A stretch of DNA of 64,000 nt, taken from Alteriqipengyuania lutimaris. Lineage in GTDB: Bacteria; Pseudomonadota; Alphaproteobacteria; Sphingomonadales; Sphingomonadaceae. A program made the position numbers and the translations under genes. Location: contig NZ_QRBB01000001.1 in the NCBI RefSeq assembly GCF_003363135.1, positions 2,020,501 through 2,084,500 of the forward strand, given 5' to 3'. The notes below the pieces were generated by a model. It did no database searches. It saw only the letters and a program-made list of their open reading frames with translations, and was not told the DNA's origin. The stretch's first letter is position 1, and each line of letters begins with the position of its first letter. This document shows positions 44,015 through 52,781 of this stretch, piece after piece.

Positions 44015-44139
44015 GAAACGGCTCCCCCTGCCGATTTCCAAGGTGCTGCGGACGCTGCCCGAAAATGCTCAAAATGGGGTTAATCCCGCGCTAACCACGA
44101 GTCCGGCGCGCACATGTGAAAAAGCTTCGCGACAATCCA

Positions 44140-44167
44140 TTGACAGCCCCGAAAGGGTGGCTTAAGC
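44140..44167 (+). promoter_or_regulatory. Promoter of tRNA-Asp
   Basis: TTGACA at 44140-44145 and TTAAGC at 44162-44167 are separated by 16 bases. The -10 box lies 45 bases before the tRNA. The same TTGA-N16-xTAAGC pattern precedes tRNA-Leu. Confidence 0.55.
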
Positions 44168-44211
44168 GCGCCCCTCCCACGCAGCGGAGACACTCTCTCC
44201 CACGTGTTTGC

Positions 44212-44288
<77 letters not shown>

Positions 44289-44390
44289 TTTCACTCAGAA
44301 ATGGTGTTCTCGAAGGCAGGCTTAGTGCTTGCGCGAAGCCGTGCGCTTCGCCACCCCCGCAGGCGAACCTACGCAGGGAAGGGCCATTCG

Positions 44391-45066
44391 ATGATCACGC
44401 TTCACCACCTCGAATATTCGCAGAGCTTCCGCATTCTCTGGCTGCTCGAGGAACTGGGCACGCCTTACGAGCTCAAGATCTACGAGCGCGATCCCGAAAG
44501 CCGTCTCGCGCCTGCCGAGTACAAGGCACTCTCGCCGCTCGGCACCGCGCCCGTCATCACCGACGACAAGGGTCTTGTGCTGGCGGAGAGCAACGCGGTG
44601 ATCGACTATATCCTCGATTCGCATCCCCAGAGCCCGCTGCGGCCCGCTCCGGGCGAAGCGAGCCGCGCGGACTACCTTTTCTGGTTTCACGCAGGCACGG
44701 GCAGCCTGATGCCGATGCAGTTCTTCAACGGGCTGCTGACGATGATGAAGGCGCGCTCGCCCGCGCTGGTCAAATCGGTGGTCGGTATCGCGACCGACAA
44801 AGTCCGCGAAATGCTGGTCGCGCCGCGGCTCAAGACCATCTTCGACAAGCTGGAGAGCGATCTGGGGCGCAACACCTTGGCTCGCGGGCGACCAGCTGAC
44901 GGCAGCCGATATCTCGATGTGCTATTCGATCGCCTCGGCCGATGCGCAGGGCAGGCTCGAAGGGCGGCCCAACTGCCAGCGCTGGATGGCGCAGATGCGC
45001 GATACGCCGTCGTTCCAGCGGGCGATGCAGAAGGACGGTCGCGAGACCTTCGTCTTCACTTTCTAG
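44391..45066 (+). pseudogene. Glutathione S-transferase, broken by a one-base frameshift
   Basis: The frame starting at ATG 44391 encodes a GST thioredoxin domain (MITLHHLEYSQSFRILWLLE, and TAPVITDD, LAESNAVIDYIL). It continues into the helical domain until about 44876. There the bases CACCTTGGCT read through into a long wrong frame. If one T at 44877-44878 is removed, the frame continues as TWLAGDQLTAADISMCYSIA to a TAG at 45064-45066, the normal GST C-terminus. Either the gene is a recent pseudogene or the base is a sequencing error. It lies just after tRNA-Asp. Confidence 0.85.
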
Positions 45067-45069
45067 GCG

Positions 45070-45852
45070 TCATTCCTGGTGGCGGTCGCAGTGATAGGCG
45101 CTGCGCCCGCTCACCTTGGTTCTCACGATCTCGCCGTCGCAGCGCGGGCACTGCGCGCCCTCCTCGCGATGGCGGATCAGCCAGTCGTCGGGCAGTTTGC
45201 GGTAGGTCGCTTCGGTGTCCATCACCGCTTTCAGGATATCGCGCATCTCGTCGTACATCTGCGCGAGCTTTTCCTCGGATAGGTCGGTGCCCTTGCGTTC
45301 CGGCCCGATGCCGACGCGATAGAGGATTTCGTCGGACCACAGGTTGCCGATCCCGGCGAGCTTCTGCTGTGCCATCAGCGCGGACTTGATCGCGCCACGC
45401 GACGATCCGATCGCCTCGACGAAGGCGTCGCGCGAAATCTCGAGCGCGTCGGGACCGAAGCCGATCCGCTCGATCTCCTCCTCGGGGTTGTCGACCACAC
45501 GCACCCAGCCGAGCTTGCGCGGGCAGCGGAAGGCCAGGCGGCGGTCGCCTTCGAAGCGGATCAGGAATTTCGTGTAATCGGGCGCGCCGTCTTCTTCGTC
45601 GAAGGGGCGAAGCGAGCCGGTCATCCCCAGATGGACGCCGATCCACGGGCCGGTCTTCGATCCGGCAAAGATCAGCTTGCCATGGCGATGAGTCTGCGTG
45701 AACTGGTGGCCGACCAGCCGCGCACGTTCGTTGTCGCCCGGCAGCTCGATATATTCGGTATCCTCGCCAGGCTCGGCCGCCTCCATCGTGCGGTTGAGGC
45801 ACTTGCGCTCGATCCGCAGGCGATTGGCCTCGGCCTCCGGAGCCTCAGGCAT
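45070..45852 (-). CDS. Fpg/Nei family DNA glycosylase
   Basis: The 260-residue protein starts MPEAPEAE, with the catalytic Pro2 and Glu3 of the Fpg/Nei family. HRHGKLIFAG (lysine), GVHLGMTGSLR, AGIGNLWSDEILYRVGI (helix-two-turn-helix) and a C-terminal zinc finger CPRCDG...HCDRH follow. The fourth zinc ligand appears to be His, not Cys. It removes damaged bases and nicks the strand. The start at 45852 gives the essential Pro2; an ATG four codons upstream would bury it. It overlaps the upstream DUF2842 gene by eight bases. Confidence 0.88.
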   Translation of the reverse strand: MPEAPEAEANRLRIERKCLNRTMEAAEPGEDTEYIELPGDNERARLVGHQFTQTHRHGKLIFAGSKTGPWIGVHLGMTGSLRPFDEEDGAPDYTKFLIRFEGDRRLAFRCPRKLGWVRVVDNPEEEIERIGFGPDALEISRDAFVEAIGSSRGAIKSALMAQQKLAGIGNLWSDEILYRVGIGPERKGTDLSEEKLAQMYDEMRDILKAVMDTEATYRKLPDDWLIRHREEGAQCPRCDGEIVRTKVSGRSAYHCDRHQE

Positions 45853-46087
45853 CCGCGCCGTCATCGGCAGGCGCGCCCCAGCGGCCGGTTTCCATCCAGA
45901 TCAGGAAGCGCCGCAGCGGCAGCAGCCAGATCAGGCCGAGGACGAGATAGACGACCATTTGCAGGATGACGGGCCACCCCACGACCAGTTCGGGTACGTA
46001 GCGGGCGATGACGATGCCGTAGACCAGCAGCCCGATCAGGAGGGCAAAGATGCCGACCGGAATACGCCAGTTGGGTTCCTGCCTCAT
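45845..46087 (-). CDS. DUF2842 small membrane protein
   Basis: The product is 80 residues with two membrane segments (about 10-27 and 37-55: VGIFALLIGLLVYGIVIA and VILQMVVYLVLGLIWLL), then RRFLIWMETGRW, the family C-terminal block. The function is unknown. Its ATG overlaps the stop of the cyclo-ligase gene by four bases, and its end overlaps the glycosylase gene, so all three are one operon. Confidence 0.85.
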   Translation of the reverse strand: MRQEPNWRIPVGIFALLIGLLVYGIVIARYVPELVVGWPVILQMVVYLVLGLIWLLPLRRFLIWMETGRWGAPADDGADA

Positions 46088-46659
46088 GCCTCGCCTCCAT
46101 GGACCCGCGTGGGGGTGATGACGAGGTGCAGGGGGATATCGTGTGGCTCGCTCGGCACCTCGTCGACCGCTTGCGTGTCCCACGCGAGGCCGATGCGCAA
46201 TACCTCCCTGTGGTCCGCCATCCAGCGGTCGTAGTAGCCGCCGCCCTGGCCGAGCCTGCGGCCTGCCGCATCGAATGCCAGCAGCGGCACGAACAGCACG
46301 TCGGGCACCAGATCGGCCGCGCCGCCGCCCGGCTGCATGATGCCGTGCGGGCCTTCGACAAGGTCGCTCTCGCCCAGCGGGTCGGTGTGTTCGGCAAAAC
46401 GCATCGCACCCTCTTCGGCCAGCAGGCGGGGGAGGGCGATGCGATGGCCCGCTTCGAGGAAGAACTGGGCGTAGCGCGCCGCCGGGGCTTCGTTCGTGCT
46501 TGCCCGGTACAGGCCAATGACCGCATTATCCGCGATCCGTTCGAGGACCGGTCCGGGAGGGCGCGAGAAGACGAGGCTGCGCACCGCGTCGGGCAGATCG
46601 GCGACGGTTGCCTTGCGAATGGCGCGCATATCGCGGCGGAGTTCTGATTTCTGGTTCAC
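46084..46659 (-). CDS. fau: 5-formyltetrahydrofolate cyclo-ligase
   Basis: The 191-residue protein has the basic N-terminal helix KSELRRDMRAIRKA, the Pro-rich PLGESDLVEGPHGIMQP substrate loop, and the nucleotide motif GRRLGQGGGYYDRWM. It turns 5-formyl-THF into 5,10-methenyl-THF using ATP. It is the first gene of the fau-DUF2842-glycosylase operon. Downstream of zapA with an RNA gene in between, it repeats the arrangement in which 6S RNA is found in many proteobacteria. Confidence 0.94.
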   Translation of the reverse strand: MNQKSELRRDMRAIRKATVADLPDAVRSLVFSRPPGPVLERIADNAVIGLYRASTNEAPAARYAQFFLEAGHRIALPRLLAEEGAMRFAEHTDPLGESDLVEGPHGIMQPGGGAADLVPDVLFVPLLAFDAAGRRLGQGGGYYDRWMADHREVLRIGLAWDTQAVDEVPSEPHDIPLHLVITPTRVHGGEA

Positions 46660-46679
46660 CGCTCGCCCTGTAGCTTGGT

Positions 46680-46885
46680 GGAAGCTCTACTGGCCAGAGG
46701 CCGATGGCCGGCTTTCTTCGACAACATCGGCCAGAGCCGCCCCAGGTCGAAGCACTTCGGCGTTCGAGTGGCGGAACCACCATGGGTCGGTGCCTGGGAA
46801 ATCCTCTGACGCAAAAGGTCAGGTGGGTGCCGTATACCCCGGTCCCACAGCCGAACTGGTGGACCAGGACAGGGACAGCTCCCTA
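46680..46885 (-). ncRNA. ssrS: Probable 6S RNA
   Basis: The 290-base gap between zapA and the cyclo-ligase gene, both on the minus strand, has no good gene and is the classic location of 6S RNA. On the minus strand GGGAGCT (at 46877-46883) can pair with AGCTTCC (at 46680-46686) as a closing stem. Between them lie several complementary G/C-rich stretches that allow a long imperfect hairpin. A -10-like TATAAG (46893-46898) lies just upstream of the proposed 5' end. 6S RNA binds the housekeeping RNA polymerase. Ends are approximate. Confidence 0.6.
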
Positions 46886-46949
46886 GGATAAGCTTATAGC
46901 CTCAGGGATGTTCTACGGCTCGTGCCGGGCAGTCCCGCCACCCACCTAT

Positions 46950-47522
46950 CTAGGCGTTGCCGACGCGACCCTCAAGCTTGTCCGCGCAGGATTCGAGCAG
47001 ACCCGCAAAACGCTCCAGCGCAGGCAGCAGGTCGGGATCGTCCGAGGCGCCGTTCGATCCGCCGAAAGGCAGTTCCTGCATCTGCGCCGCTTCGAGCTTG
47101 TGCTGCAAGTCTTCGCAGCGGTTTTCGAGCAGCGCGATCCGATCCGCCTGTGCCTTCGACTCGGCGTCTTCGCGCTCGCGTGCTTCCTCGCGGGCGGTGC
47201 GCATGTCGCGTTCCAGCCGACCGCGCGCATCGGTCGCGGCCGACAGGGCGGCCTCCAGCCGGTCGCGCTCGTGCTCGACTGCTTCGAGCTGTTCGCGCAA
47301 ACGCTTGGTCTCGGGATCCTCGCCCGGCGTGACGCCCGCCTGGTCGAACACGTCGTCCGCCGCGCGCAGGCAGGCGAACAGAAGATTCTGCGAAAAGCGC
47401 GGGGCGAGAGGCTGGTAGTGCTCGTCGATCGCGGTGGCGAGCGCCCGCACGCGCGGCTCGTCGTCGGGCCCGCAGGTGAATACGAATTCGCGCCCGCCGA
47501 TCGTGATCTCGACCTTGCTCAT
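46950..47522 (-). CDS. zapA: Cell division protein ZapA (extended)
   Basis: The product is 190 residues. The N-terminal ZapA domain (MSKVEITIGGREFVFTCGPD, then RVRALATAIDEHY) is followed by a coiled coil (EAVEHERDRLEAALSAATDAR onward). The tail is longer than in E. coli ZapA. ZapA tethers FtsZ filaments at the division site. The neighbouring 65-residue coiled-coil gene lies 10 bases upstream and is probably co-transcribed. Confidence 0.88.
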   Translation of the reverse strand: MSKVEITIGGREFVFTCGPDDEPRVRALATAIDEHYQPLAPRFSQNLLFACLRAADDVFDQAGVTPGEDPETKRLREQLEAVEHERDRLEAALSAATDARGRLERDMRTAREEAREREDAESKAQADRIALLENRCEDLQHKLEAAQMQELPFGGSNGASDDPDLLPALERFAGLLESCADKLEGRVGNA

Positions 47523-47532
47523 GTCGCGAATC

Positions 47533-47730
47533 TCACCTTTCGACCTCGCCGATCACGTTGTCGAGCCGTTCGAGCTGCGCGCGCACCTGCTTGCGCAGCG
47601 CCGCGTGGCGCTCCGCCAGATCGACGGGGACGCCCGGGCGCTCGCTGGCTGCCGCATCGGCGGCGGCGGCGATCCGGGCCAGCGCCCGCTCGATCCGCTG
47701 GATGGTCTGTTCAAGCCGTTGGTCGGTCAT
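47533..47730 (-). CDS. Small coiled-coil protein upstream of zapA
   Basis: The 65-residue product starts MTDQRLEQTIQRIERALARI and is almost entirely a charged helix with heptad-like spacing (Leu/Ile at a and d positions), ending LERLDNVIGEVER. I do not recognise a named family. Its position directly before zapA suggests a partner in division, but this is inference. The start at 47730 is preceded by weak signals only. Confidence 0.7.
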   Translation of the reverse strand: MTDQRLEQTIQRIERALARIAAAADAAASERPGVPVDLAERHAALRKQVRAQLERLDNVIGEVER

Positions 47731-47936
47731 CGTACGAACGTGTAATAGGCATTTGCGCCATCCCCAAGAGCGGGCACGCATTTTTTGGACAGATTGGGCA
47801 ATCGCCGAGGGGATCGGGGCGGGCAAACCGCGCTTTGCGCAGGGCTCCATGCCTTGACCTGAGCGCCCGCCTTGTCGAAGGCACTTGCGATGATCGAATC
47901 GCGCGCGTCTCTCGCCGCTCAGGAGTACCCCCACAG

Positions 47937-49928
47937 ATGAGTCTCGACCCAGCCCGCATGATCCCGATGGCCAACGCCATTCGGGCCCTCTCGATGGATG
48001 CGGTGCAAAAGGCACAGAGCGGCCATCCCGGCATGCCGATGGGCATGGCCGATGTCGCCACGGTGCTGTGGTCGAACTACCTCAAGTACGACGCCAGCGC
48101 GCCCGGATGGGCCGATCGCGACCGTTTCGTGCTGAGTGCGGGACACGGTTCGATGCTGGTCTATTCGCTGCTGCATCTCTCCGGCTTCGCGCACCCGACG
48201 ATGGAGGAGATCGAGAATTTCCGCCAGCTCGGTAGCCCGACCGCCGGGCACCCTGAGAATTTCCTGCTCCCCGGCATCGAATGCACCACCGGCCCGCTGG
48301 GCCAGGGGCTGGCGATGGGCGTGGGCATGGCGATGGCCGAACGTCACCTCAACGCGCAGTTCGGAGACGACCTGGTCGACCACCGCACCTGGGTGATTGC
48401 GGGCGACGGCTGCCTGATGGAAGGCGTGAATCACGAAGCGATCGGCCTGGCCGGGCACCTCAAGCTCAGCCGCCTGATCGTGTTCTGGGACGACAACCAG
48501 ATCACCATCGACGGCAGCACCGATCTTTCGACGAGCGAAAACGTGCGCGCCCGCTTCGAGGCGACCGGATGGTTCGTCAATTCGTGCGACGGGCACGACT
48601 ATGCCGATATCTCGCGCGCGATCGAGGAAGCGCTGGCGGAAGACCGTCCCGCGCTGATCGCGTGCCGCACCATGATCGGCTACGGCGCGCCCAACAAGCA
48701 GGGCACCGCCGCCACACACGGTTCGCCGCTGGGCGCCGCCGAGATCGAGGCTGCGCGCGAGGAACTGAAGTGGACCGCGGCCCCGTTCGAGATTCCCGAC
48801 CAGGTCAGCGCTGAATGGCGCTCCGCCGGATCGCGCCACTACCAGACCCGCACCGACTGGACGACGCGGCTTGGCGACAGCGACCAGAAGGCAGAGTTCG
48901 AACGCCGCATGGCAGGCAACCTGCCCGAAGGCTTCGACCTGGGCGAATTCATCGCCGATCTGGTGCGTGAGCCGGAGAAGGTCGCCACCCGCAAGGCGAG
49001 CGAAAATGCGCTCGCCGTCATCAACCAGCGCCTGCCCGAAACGATTGGTGGCTCCGCCGACCTGACGGGTTCGAACAACACCAAGACCGAGCAGCTCCAA
49101 CCCTATACCGCCGACGATGGCAGCGGCCGCTATGTCTATTACGGCATTCGCGAATTCGGGATGGCTGCGGCGATGAACGGCATGGCGCTGCATGGCGGCG
49201 TGATCCCCTATGGCGGCACCTTCCTGGTGTTCAGCGATTACTGCCGCCCCGCGATCCGCCTGTCGGCCCTGCAACAGACGCGCGTCATCTACGTGATGAC
49301 GCATGATTCGATCGGGCTGGGTGAAGACGGGCCAACCCACCAGCCGATCGAGCACCTGCAATCCTTGCGCGCGATTCCCAACCTGCTCGTGATGCGCCCG
49401 GGCGATGCGGTCGAGACTGCCGAATGCTGGGAAGTCGCGCTGCAGCAGAAGAAGCGGCCGACCGTGCTGGCCTTGTCGCGCCAGGGCCTCGCGCAGTTCC
49501 GCACAGAGGAGGCTGAAGAGAACCGCTGCGCACGCGGAGCCTACCGGATCAAGGACGCCGAGGCGGACCGCCGCGTGATCCTGATCGCGACCGGGTCCGA
49601 AGTCGGACTCGCGCTCGAATGCGCAGCCGATCTGGAAAAGCGCGGCATTGGTGCGGACGTCGTTTCCATGCCGTGCGCGGAGCTGTTCGACGAACAGAGC
49701 CCGACCTATCGCGACAACGTGCTGCCCAATGTTGGCCCCGAGGAAATCCTGCGGGTCAGCATCGAGGCGGGCACCACCTTCGGGTGGGAACGCTATACGA
49801 TGGCGAACGGCCTGCGGATCGGCATCGACAGCTTCGGCACTTCGGCCCCGGCGCCGGATGCCTTCAAGCATTTCGGTTTCACCAGCGAGGCGATCCTGTC
49901 CAAGATCGTCGGCAAGCTAGAAGCATAA
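47937..49928 (+). CDS. tkt: Transketolase
   Basis: The 663-residue protein shows MANAIRALSMDAVQKAQSGHPGMPMGMADVATVLW, the TPP site GDGCLMEGVNHEAIGLAGHL...WDDNQITIDG, the pyrimidine-binding part REFGMAAAMNGMALHGG, and HDSIGLGEDGPTHQPIEHL. It moves two-carbon units in the pentose phosphate pathway. ATG 47937 with AGGAG eleven bases upstream is the clear start; a much longer open frame runs upstream through zapA on the other strand and is not real. It leads the tkt-gap-pgk-fda carbon cluster. Confidence 0.97.
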   Translation: MSLDPARMIPMANAIRALSMDAVQKAQSGHPGMPMGMADVATVLWSNYLKYDASAPGWADRDRFVLSAGHGSMLVYSLLHLSGFAHPTMEEIENFRQLGSPTAGHPENFLLPGIECTTGPLGQGLAMGVGMAMAERHLNAQFGDDLVDHRTWVIAGDGCLMEGVNHEAIGLAGHLKLSRLIVFWDDNQITIDGSTDLSTSENVRARFEATGWFVNSCDGHDYADISRAIEEALAEDRPALIACRTMIGYGAPNKQGTAATHGSPLGAAEIEAAREELKWTAAPFEIPDQVSAEWRSAGSRHYQTRTDWTTRLGDSDQKAEFERRMAGNLPEGFDLGEFIADLVREPEKVATRKASENALAVINQRLPETIGGSADLTGSNNTKTEQLQPYTADDGSGRYVYYGIREFGMAAAMNGMALHGGVIPYGGTFLVFSDYCRPAIRLSALQQTRVIYVMTHDSIGLGEDGPTHQPIEHLQSLRAIPNLLVMRPGDAVETAECWEVALQQKKRPTVLALSRQGLAQFRTEEAEENRCARGAYRIKDAEADRRVILIATGSEVGLALECAADLEKRGIGADVVSMPCAELFDEQSPTYRDNVLPNVGPEEILRVSIEAGTTFGWERYTMANGLRIGIDSFGTSAPAPDAFKHFGFTSEAILSKIVGKLEA

Positions 49929-49945
49929 GTCAGGAGAGAATCATC

Positions 49946-50953
49946 ATGGCGACCAAGGTTGCAATCAACGGTTTCGGGCGCATCGGGCGGCTTGTCGCGC
50001 GCGCCATTCTGGAGCGGACCGATCACGATCTGGAACTGGTCGCGATCAACGATCTCGCCAATGCAGACGCGAACGCGCTGCTGTTCCAGTACGATTCGAC
50101 CCACGGGCGCTTCCCCGGCAAGGTCTCGGTCGATGGCAACGCGCTGGTCGTCGACGGCAAAAAGATCGCGGTGACGAGCGAGCGTGAGCCGGGCAAGCTG
50201 CCGCATGGCGAGATGGGCGTGGACATCGTGCTCGAATGCACCGGCTTCTTCCAGTCGGTCGACGCCGCCAAGCCGCACCTCGACGCAGGCGCCAAGCGCG
50301 TCCTGATCTCCGCGCCGGCCAAGGGCGATCTCAAGACGATCGTCTACGGCGTGAACCATGAAACGCTGACCGGCGACGATCATATCGTGTCGAACGCCAG
50401 CTGCACCACCAACTGCCTCGCTCCCGTGGCGAAGGTGATGCACGACACGGTGGGGATCGAACGTGGCTTCATGACCACGATCCACTCCTACACCAACGAC
50501 CAGCGCATGCTCGACCAGATGCATTCCGACATGCGGCGTGCCCGTGGCGGCGCGCAGAACATGATCCCGACCACCACTGGCGCTGCCCGCGCGGTTGGCC
50601 TGGTGCTGCCCGAACTCAACGGCAAGCTGGACGGCTCCTCGGTCCGCGTGCCGACGCCCAATGTCTCGCTGATCGACCTGGTATTCACGCCGGGCCGCGA
50701 CACCACGGCGGAAGAGCTGAACGAAGCGCTGAAGGCGGCTGCCGACGGCGCGATGAAGGGCGTGCTCGACTTCACCGACCAACCGCTCGTCTCCAGCGAC
50801 TTCAACCACCAGCCCGCCAGCAGCACGGTCGACAGCCTTGAGACTGCAGTGCTCGAAGGCAAGCTGGCGCGCGTGGTCAGCTGGTACGACAACGAGTGGG
50901 GCTTCTCCAACCGGATGATCGACACTGCCGGCGTGATGGCCGGGTTGATCTGA
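49946..50953 (+). CDS. gap: Glyceraldehyde-3-phosphate dehydrogenase, type I
   Basis: The 335-residue protein begins MATKVAINGFGRIGRLVARA (NAD-binding) and contains the catalytic Cys in SNASCTTNCLAPVAK, HSYTNDQRMLDQ, TGAARAVGLVLPEL and WYDNEWGFSNRM. It interconverts G3P and 1,3-bisphosphoglycerate. It follows tkt by 17 bases with AGGAGA before the ATG. A palindromic repeat separates it from pgk. Confidence 0.97.
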   Translation: MATKVAINGFGRIGRLVARAILERTDHDLELVAINDLANADANALLFQYDSTHGRFPGKVSVDGNALVVDGKKIAVTSEREPGKLPHGEMGVDIVLECTGFFQSVDAAKPHLDAGAKRVLISAPAKGDLKTIVYGVNHETLTGDDHIVSNASCTTNCLAPVAKVMHDTVGIERGFMTTIHSYTNDQRMLDQMHSDMRRARGGAQNMIPTTTGAARAVGLVLPELNGKLDGSSVRVPTPNVSLIDLVFTPGRDTTAEELNEALKAAADGAMKGVLDFTDQPLVSSDFNHQPASSTVDSLETAVLEGKLARVVSWYDNEWGFSNRMIDTAGVMAGLI

Positions 50954-50958
50954 CGCCG

Positions 50959-51087
50959 GATCCTCCCCGGCACGGGGAGGGGGACCACCGAAGGTGGTGG
51001 AGGGGCACCCACCACTGTTCGGACCATTGAAAGTGCCCCTCCACCCCGCGCTGCGCGCGCGGTCCCTCTCCCCCAAGGGGGAGGATC
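50959..51087. repeat. Intergenic inverted repeat between gap and pgk
   Basis: The left part (50959-51007: GATCCTCCCC, then GGGGAGGGGGACCACCG, then GGTGGTGGAGGGGCA) pairs with the right part (51034-51087: TGCCCCTCCACCCCGCG through CTCCCCCAAGGGGGAGGATC). It is the same general type as the element after recG. It lies within an operon-like run, so it may weaken read-through from gap to pgk. Confidence 0.75.
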
Positions 51088-51097
51088 GGGAGTTCTC

Positions 51098-52312
51098 ATG
51101 ACCACTTTCAAGACCCTCGACGATCTGCCTGCCGATCTTTCGGGTAAGGTCGCGCTCGTGCGCGTCGACCTCAACCTGCCGATGCGCGATGGCTCGGCGA
51201 CCGATGTGACCCGGGTCGAGGCGGCGAAGCCGACGATCCTCGAACTGTGCGACAGGGGCGCCAAGGTTCTGCTGCTCGCGCATTTCGGGCGTCCCAAGGG
51301 CCAGCGCCATTCGACCATGTCGACCAGTTTCGTGCAGGACGATGTCGAGGAGGTGCTGGGCAAGGAACTGATGTTCATCTCCGAAGTCTCGGGCCCCGTG
51401 GTCGCACAGTCGATCGGCATCCTCGGCAATGGCGATGTCGGCCTGCTCGACAATGTGCGCTTCTGGCCGGGCGAAGAGGCGAACGACGCCGATTTCGCCG
51501 CAGGCATGGCCGAACATGCGGATTTCTACGTCAACGACGCCTTCTCCGCCGCGCACCGTGCGCATGCGAGCACCGAAGCGATTGCGCGCCTGCTGCCTGC
51601 CTATGCCGGGCGGGCGATGGAAGCGGAGCTGAAAGCGCTCGACGCGGCGCTCGGCAGTCCGGAAACGCCGGTAGCCGCGGTGGTCGGCGGGGCGAAGGTC
51701 TCGACCAAGCTCGACGTGCTCGAAAACCTCGTCGGCAAGGTGCAGCACCTGATCATCGGCGGCGGGATGGCCAACACCTTCCTCGCCGCACGCGGCGCGG
51801 ATGTCGGCAAGTCGCTGTGCGAGCACGATCTCGTCGACAAGGCGAACGCGATCATGGACGCCGCCGATCATGCCGGCTGCACCGTGCACCTGCCCTACGA
51901 TGTGATGGTGGCGACCGAATTCGCGGCCGATCCCGAATCGCTGCGGACGAGCAACGTCCACGAGGTCGCGGCGGACGAGATGATTCTCGATATAGGCCCG
52001 CAGGCGACCGAAGCGCTGGCGGACGTTCTCAAGACCTGCAAGACGCTCGTGTGGAACGGCCCGCTCGGGGCGTTCGAGACATCTCCTTTCGATCAGGCGA
52101 CCGTCAGCCTCGCGCGCACGGCAGCGGCGCTGACCAAGGAAGGCTCGCTCGTCTCGATCGCCGGGGGCGGGGATACGGTCGCCGCGCTCAATGTCGCGGG
52201 CGTGGCCGATGATTTCACCTATGTCTCCACCGCCGGCGGCGCTTTCCTCGAATGGATGGAGGGCAAGCCGCTGCCCGGCGTCGAAGCGCTGAAGAACGCG
52301 GCAAAGGCCTGA
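51098..52312 (+). CDS. pgk: Phosphoglycerate kinase
   Basis: The 404-residue protein contains VALVRVDLNLPMRDG (the family RxDxNxP signature), LLLAHFGRPKGQ, FYVNDAFSAAHRAHAST, VVGGAKVSTKLDVLENL, and near the C-terminus GGGDTVAALN and STAGGAFLEWMEGKPLPGV. It makes ATP from 1,3-bisphosphoglycerate. GGAG lies a few bases before the ATG. The thioesterase gene starts one base after its stop codon. Confidence 0.97.
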   Translation: MTTFKTLDDLPADLSGKVALVRVDLNLPMRDGSATDVTRVEAAKPTILELCDRGAKVLLLAHFGRPKGQRHSTMSTSFVQDDVEEVLGKELMFISEVSGPVVAQSIGILGNGDVGLLDNVRFWPGEEANDADFAAGMAEHADFYVNDAFSAAHRAHASTEAIARLLPAYAGRAMEAELKALDAALGSPETPVAAVVGGAKVSTKLDVLENLVGKVQHLIIGGGMANTFLAARGADVGKSLCEHDLVDKANAIMDAADHAGCTVHLPYDVMVATEFAADPESLRTSNVHEVAADEMILDIGPQATEALADVLKTCKTLVWNGPLGAFETSPFDQATVSLARTAAALTKEGSLVSIAGGGDTVAALNVAGVADDFTYVSTAGGAFLEWMEGKPLPGVEALKNAAKA

Positions 52313-52313
52313 C

Positions 52314-52778
52314 ATGAGCGAGAACCAGGGGGTAGGCGACGAGAGCGGGCAAGGCCTCGTCGATGTGACCGAGGGCGAGTTCGCGGGCTGGCAGGTGTGG
52401 CAGTCCGACGCCTTCGAGCAGCGCGCGGGACCGTTCTACGAAAAACGGGCCGACGACGGGTCGATGATCGCCGCGTTCCGGGCCGAGCCGCGCCACATGA
52501 ACGGTGCGGGCTTCATGCATGGTGGCTGCCTTATGACCTTCGCGGACGCCGCGATCTTCACGATCGCGCGCGATGCGATGGGCGACAGCCACGGCGTGAC
52601 CCTGACGCTGACGGGCGATTTCCTCGACCCCGCGCGGGTCGGGCAACTGATCGAAGCGACGGGCGAGGTGGTGCGCGCGGGCGGCAAGACGATCTTCGTC
52701 GCCGGGATCGTCAAGGCCGACGGCAAGCCCGTGCTGCGCTTCGATGGCATTATCCGCAAGGTGCGCGGGGAGCGCTGA
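52314..52778 (+). CDS. PaaI-type hotdog thioesterase
   Basis: The product is 154 residues. The hotdog helix GFMHGGCLMTFADAAIFTIA contains the HGG motif and the conserved Asp of PaaI-like acyl-CoA thioesterases. VTLTLTGDFLDPARVGQLIEA gives the next strands. It hydrolyses acyl-CoA esters; the acyl group is unknown. It starts one base after pgk and is probably co-transcribed. Confidence 0.85.
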   Translation: MSENQGVGDESGQGLVDVTEGEFAGWQVWQSDAFEQRAGPFYEKRADDGSMIAAFRAEPRHMNGAGFMHGGCLMTFADAAIFTIARDAMGDSHGVTLTLTGDFLDPARVGQLIEATGEVVRAGGKTIFVAGIVKADGKPVLRFDGIIRKVRGER

Positions 52779-52781
52779 GCC

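Noticed and set aside
46908..47936. Upstream extension of transketolase by 343 codons.
   Set aside because: The extension runs antisense through zapA and the small coiled-coil gene and has no recognised domain. The ATG at 47937 with AGGAG and the normal N-terminus is clearly the start.
49793..52315. Long open frame of 840 codons on the minus strand opposite gap and pgk.
   Set aside because: Both forward genes have complete family motifs. The reverse frame is rich in His, Arg, Gly and Asp repeats with no motif, as expected from high-GC shadow frames.
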